NCBI GenBank assembly: GCA_964362385.1
Contig: CAYIEH010000027.1
Span: forward strand, 1-7,077
Reading direction: 5' to 3'
Source of the DNA: CAYIEH01 sp964362385
GTDB lineage: Bacteria; Patescibacteriota; Minisyncoccia; UBA6257; UBA9933
Length of the DNA stretch: 7,077 nucleotides
The notes beneath the pieces are model-generated. The model was not told the DNA's origin and did not search any database. It worked only from the letters and a program-made list of their open reading frames with translations. The position numbers and the translations under genes were made by a program. Below, in pieces: positions 4,264 to 7,077 of the stretch (positions are counted from its first letter, which is position 1; every line of letters starts with the position of its first letter).

Positions 4264-5838
4264 GATATCCTAAAACTTTTTACGCGCGAGGAGCCGATAG
4301 CCGGCTTAGAAATAAGCGATTCTTTTTTGAGAATAGCGCTTTTAGATTTGGAAACGCGGAAACTCTCTAAAAAAAACACCGACCCCGAAGGATCCAGCCA
4401 GGGGACCTACGGGGCAGGCGAAACACAAAAGGAGGAAAAAATAATAACGGTAAAAGCTTTTAGAGAAAAGCCTTTAAAAGAGGGGATTATTGTCAACGGC
4501 GAAATAAAAGACATGAACGGGTTGGTAGCGGCTTTGAAAGAATTGCTCAAGGAAATAAAGCCGCGGATAAATTACGCGATTGTTTCCATTCTGGCGGATA
4601 ATATTTACAGCCGTTTTTATTCTTTCCCGAAAACTTTGAGCGGCGAAAAATTGGAAGAGACAATGAATCTCACTATCGGTTTTCAGTTGCCGGTAGATCC
4701 GGGAAAAGTTTATCTGGATTGGGAGAAACTTGAATCCAAAGAGAAAAATGAAATTTTTTTGGCGGCGATTCCTAAAGTTATCGTCGACGTTTATATGGAA
4801 GCGTTCGTCGCCGCGGGATTAAGGACGGTGGCGGTTGAATTTTATCCGATAAGCGTTTCCCGAGTCATCAATGTTCCGGAAAACGGGAATGTTTTGACAA
4901 TAATTTTCAGCAAAGATAAAGCCGATATTTCGATAATTGTCGGGAAAACAGTTCGTTTTAATCGTTTGGTGCCGCTGTCCCGTTTTTCCGACGCGGTTTC
5001 ATTTTCCGACGAAATCAGAAAGATAGCCGACTTTTATGAATCGGAAAGCTCCGAAGGATCCCGCCAAGGCGGGACCTACGGGGCAAGCAAAAATTCCATT
5101 TCCAAAATCGCATTAATTGGGGGAAATAGAATAGACATCAGCGGGTTGTCTTTGCCGGTTTCGCAGGCGGAAATAATAAGCCCGTTTTCCGAACATTCTG
5201 AAATTAAAAAAGACAGCAGTCGCTGGTTGATTTCCGTCGGTGCGGCTTTGCGCGGAATTTTGCCGCGCCACGAGGATACCTTGGTAAGTTTAATGCCCAT
5301 TGGAACCGAACAAGCTTACGAAAATCAAAAAGCCGTCGCTTTCGCCGGATTTATTTCCAGTATCACAGTCGGCCTTTCAATATTTTTCAGCGTGGCTTTT
5401 ATCGGCGTCTGGATTTTAATGATTTCCGTCCAGCAGGGATTTAGAAGCCGTCTTGAAAGTTTAAATTCTTTGCCCTTGCCGGTTGACGCCGCCGAATTGG
5501 AAAACAGGGCTAAAAATTTCAACGGATTGATCGCTGACACCGGAGGAATTCTGAGAAATTTGCCGAAATGGAGCGGAGTTTTGGAAGAATTGAAGGCGCG
5601 CGTGATTCCCGGAGTTATAATCACTAATTTTTCTATGCCCTCGTCGCAGGATGCAATCAACATGACCGGCGTTGCCCAAAATCGTTCCCAATTAAATATG
5701 TTTAAGAAAATTCTTGAAGAGTCGCCGATGTTTACCGCCATAAATATGCCTTTGACAAATATAGAGCTTAGAGAAAATGTTCCGTTTTCATTGTCGTTTA
5801 AGTTAAAAAATCCGGGCGCGCTTTATAACGGCGATTAA
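4255..5838 (+). CDS. pilM: Type IV pilus PilM-PilN fusion protein
   Basis: A 527-residue protein joining two alignment-complex subunits that are separate genes in Proteobacteria. Residues 1 to about 350 are PilM, a cytoplasmic actin-like ATPase-fold protein: GLEISDSFLRIALL at 17-30 is the first phosphate-binding strand pair, NYAIVSILADNIYSRFYSFP at 106-125 is typical of PilM, and IALIGGN at 285-291 is the second nucleotide-binding motif. A transmembrane helix at about 363-391 then leads into a short coiled coil and a periplasmic-side PilN-like domain (LPKWSGVLEELKARVIPGV, TGVAQNRSQLNMFKKILEES). Fusion makes the cytoplasmic PilM and the membrane PilN one chain. Two palindromic repeats are inserted in frame (residues 44-55 and 266-278) as Gly/Ser-rich loops. 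The ATG lies in the right arm of element 3; no good Shine-Dalgarno sequence is seen. PilO follows 2 bp after the stop. Confidence 0.9.
   Translation: MKLDILKLFTREEPIAGLEISDSFLRIALLDLETRKLSKKNTDPEGSSQGTYGAGETQKEEKIITVKAFREKPLKEGIIVNGEIKDMNGLVAALKELLKEIKPRINYAIVSILADNIYSRFYSFPKTLSGEKLEETMNLTIGFQLPVDPGKVYLDWEKLESKEKNEIFLAAIPKVIVDVYMEAFVAAGLRTVAVEFYPISVSRVINVPENGNVLTIIFSKDKADISIIVGKTVRFNRLVPLSRFSDAVSFSDEIRKIADFYESESSEGSRQGGTYGASKNSISKIALIGGNRIDISGLSLPVSQAEIISPFSEHSEIKKDSSRWLISVGAALRGILPRHEDTLVSLMPIGTEQAYENQKAVAFAGFISSITVGLSIFFSVAFIGVWILMISVQQGFRSRLESLNSLPLPVDAAELENRAKNFNGLIADTGGILRNLPKWSGVLEELKARVIPGVIITNFSMPSSQDAINMTGVAQNRSQLNMFKKILEESPMFTAINMPLTNIELRENVPFSLSFKLKNPGALYNGD
4385..4419 (+). repeat. 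In-frame palindromic repeat, copy 1 (in pilM)
   Basis: 35 bp running from CCGAAGGATCC to GGGGCAGGC, matching copy 2 at 5051-5088 except for two substitutions in its centre, one near the end, and 3 missing bases in the loop region. It encodes PEGSSQGTYGAG (residues 44-55) between two PilM strands. The central palindrome is partly decayed here compared with copy 2. Confidence 0.8.
5051..5088 (+). repeat. In-frame palindromic repeat, copy 2 (in pilM)
   Basis: 38 bp with a strong hairpin: TCCCGCC-AA-GGCGGGA at its centre, and outer arms CCGAAGG / CCTACGG that also pair with one mismatch. It is read in the same frame as copy 1 and encodes SEGSRQGGTYGAS (residues 266-278), just before the second nucleotide-binding motif. 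It is G/C-rich relative to the surrounding sequence. The 3-base length difference from copy 1 keeps the frame. Confidence 0.85.
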
Positions 5839-5840
5839 AA

Positions 5841-6362
5841 ATGTTCAATAAAAAACAATTAATTTTTTCAATTTTGAGAATTTTGGCGAAAGCGGGAATT
5901 GCCGTCGTTGTCGCCGCGGTTGTTGTAGGTTTTTCCAGCCGGCAGATTTCCAAAATCAGCGACTCTTTAGCAGAACAAAGAGCCGCCGTTTTTACTTTGG
6001 AAAGAAGGAATGAAACGGTATCTCAAATCAGGGAGGATTTTAAAATTATCGGAAATGCCGATGTAAAAATAGAAGCCGCTTTTCCTTCGCGGGACAACAT
6101 TATCGAATTTGTAACCGCCTTAGAAAGAACGGCGAGTCAAAACGCCGTTCAACAAAGCTTAAGTTTCGGCGTGCCGGTCAATAACAGCATTGATTACAGC
6201 ATAAATCTTACTGCCAACATCAATACTTTGATAAATTATCTGAAAACCTTTGAAAAACTTTCTTATTTTACGGCGGTTTCTTCGGTTAATTTGAGCGCTT
6301 CGTCGGCTGGCTGGGAAAGCAACTCCTCGATTTCAATGAGAGCGAAAGTGTACGCTAAATAA
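5841..6362 (+). CDS. pilO: Type IV pilus assembly protein PilO
   Basis: A 173-residue bitopic protein. Residues 1-14 are basic and cytoplasmic; a transmembrane helix (AGIAVVVAAVVVGF) lies at about 18-32; residues 34-68 form an amphipathic coiled coil; the rest is an alpha/beta ferredoxin-like domain with the PilO pattern FPSRDNIIEFVTALERTASQ and later NINTLINYLKTFEKLSYFTA. PilO pairs with PilN on the outer side of the membrane and links the pilus platform to the envelope. The ATG is 2 bp after the pilMN stop, so the two are almost surely co-translated from one mRNA. Length is slightly shorter than the usual PilO of about 200 residues, as is common in compact genomes. Identification rests on both domain shape and position directly after PilMN. 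Confidence 0.8.
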   Translation: MFNKKQLIFSILRILAKAGIAVVVAAVVVGFSSRQISKISDSLAEQRAAVFTLERRNETVSQIREDFKIIGNADVKIEAAFPSRDNIIEFVTALERTASQNAVQQSLSFGVPVNNSIDYSINLTANINTLINYLKTFEKLSYFTAVSSVNLSASSAGWESNSSISMRAKVYAK

Positions 6363-6378
6363 TTAATAACCGATAACT

Positions 6379-6990
6379 ATGACGTTTGACCTCAAAAAAA
6401 TAAAATTCAAGAAACTCGTCTATCCGGTTATCTCCGGAACTTTCATTATCATTATCGTCGTCATTTTTGTCTATGCGGCCGATTTTTTAGTCAAGGCGAT
6501 TGATAAAGCGTTTGTCATAGACGAAAAAAGAGCGGAATCGTTATTGGTTAAGATAGATATGTCTGATTTTCAGGCGGTGGCTAAAAAATTGGGGATTTCG
6601 GCAAATCAGCCAATAACTAACGACTTACAACCTACGACTGACAACCAACAACAAATAACTATAACAACAACGACTGTCACCGAAACCGCAGCAACCACCA
6701 CTTCGACGCTGGATAAAAAGGCGGTAAAAATCGCCGTTTATAACAGCACGGGAATAAAAGGGCTTGCGAATGAATTAAAAACTGTTCTTGAGGCCGACGG
6801 TTTTGTTATGGAAAAAACCGGCAATATTTCGGAATCTTACGCCGCTACCACCATTAAAATTAAAGAAAGCAAAAAAGACTATACCTCGTTTATTAAAGAA
6901 TCGGTTTCTAAAAAACATCAATTAGGAGACGACCAAATATTAGCTGAAAGCGAAATTTATGATATAATCGTAATAATAGGGGTAAAATAA
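6379..6990 (+). CDS. Membrane-anchored protein with C-terminal LytR_C-type domain
   Basis: A 203-residue protein: short basic N-terminus, transmembrane helix at about 13-34 (VYPVISGTFIIIIVVIFVYA), a helical stalk to about 74, a low-complexity Thr/Gln/Asn linker at about 77-112, and a C-terminal domain from 116 (VKIAVYNSTGIKGLANELKT through DYTSFIKESV to IYDIIVIIG). The last part has the VxVxNGTG-like opening and ending of the LytR_C family, which occurs C-terminal to LytR-CpsA-Psr enzymes or alone on membrane anchors; no LCP catalytic domain is present here. It would sit on the outer face of the membrane and may bind cell wall or pilus base; that is inference from location after PilO. It begins 16 bp after pilO. 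The linker DNA at 6616-6645 resembles the intergenic repeat tract at 671-703. Confidence 0.75.
   Translation: MTFDLKKIKFKKLVYPVISGTFIIIIVVIFVYAADFLVKAIDKAFVIDEKRAESLLVKIDMSDFQAVAKKLGISANQPITNDLQPTTDNQQQITITTTTVTETAATTTSTLDKKAVKIAVYNSTGIKGLANELKTVLEADGFVMEKTGNISESYAATTIKIKESKKDYTSFIKESVSKKHQLGDDQILAESEIYDIIVIIGVK
6616..6645 (+). repeat. Repeat-like tract inside the LytR_C gene linker
   Basis: ACTAACGACTTAC, then ACCTACGACTGACAAC. The first half matches 685-697 with one change, and GACTGA matches 698-703, with 7 extra bases between the two blocks here. It is translated as part of the flexible linker (TNDLQPTTDN), a place where an in-frame insertion would be tolerated. Confidence 0.35.
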
Positions 6991-6992
6991 TT

Positions 6993-7077
6993 ATGGAAAA
7001 TATAAACAGCGGCGACAAACAGTGCGATATTTACGGCGTGAATATATGCGACCCTGATTTAAAAATTACGCCGGAAA
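6993..7077 (+). CDS. N-terminal fragment of an unidentified protein, 3' end outside window
   Basis: An ATG 2 bp after the LytR_C gene stop opens a frame that runs to the window end: MENINSGDKQCDIYGVNICD followed by PDLKITPE, 28 codons. The tight spacing suggests the same operon. There is no signal peptide or membrane segment in the visible part; it has two Cys residues eight apart (positions 11 and 19). Too little is present to name a family. Confidence 0.6.
   Translation, partial: MENINSGDKQCDIYGVNICDPDLKITPE

Noticed and set aside
5076..5741. Several minus-strand open frames opposite pilMN
   Set aside because: They overlap each other and lie antisense to PilM/PilN codons; no start context or domain supports them.

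Overview
This window looks like part of a Patescibacteria/CPR chromosome, most likely Parcubacteria-like. That is inferred from gene style only: a compact, one-directional type IV pilus assembly operon, a fused PilM-PilN gene, weak or absent Shine-Dalgarno sequences, and small IVP (23S rRNA intervening-sequence protein, four-helix bundle) and GxxExxY genes lying between other genes. All supported genes are on the + strand.

Layout. (1) 1-672: 3' part of a membrane-anchored protein of unknown function. (2) 723-2039: a secreted, probably beta-rich 438-residue protein. (3) 2042-4263: two minor prepilin genes (PilW/GspJ-like, then PilX-like), interleaved with three small AT-rich elements of about 425-445 bp. 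Each element is bounded by its own imperfect inverted repeat and carries a GxxExxY or IVP reading frame. (4) 4255-6362: the inner-membrane pilus assembly platform, a PilM-PilN fusion followed by PilO. (5) 6379-6990: a membrane protein with a C-terminal LytR_C-type domain. (6) 6993-7077: the first 28 codons of another gene.

How it works together. PilM (cytoplasmic, actin-like), PilN and PilO (membrane plus extracytoplasmic) form the alignment complex of a type IV pilus machine. The two prepilin-like proteins would be minor pilins processed by a prepilin peptidase. The secreted protein and the LytR_C protein are plausible surface or envelope partners.

Most striking points. Three consecutive operon junctions (before pilW-like, pilX-like and pilM) are each occupied by a different IR-bounded element, resembling the stem-bounded intervening sequences of 23S rRNA but lying in an mRNA. 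Two are fused in frame to the prepilin that follows, just upstream of the prepilin cleavage site. The third places the upstream stop codon and the pilM start codon inside its inverted repeats. Both IVP frames have lost their normal start. Separately, pilM contains two in-frame copies of a 35-38 bp palindromic repeat that add about 12 residues each, similar in principle to Rickettsia palindromic elements.
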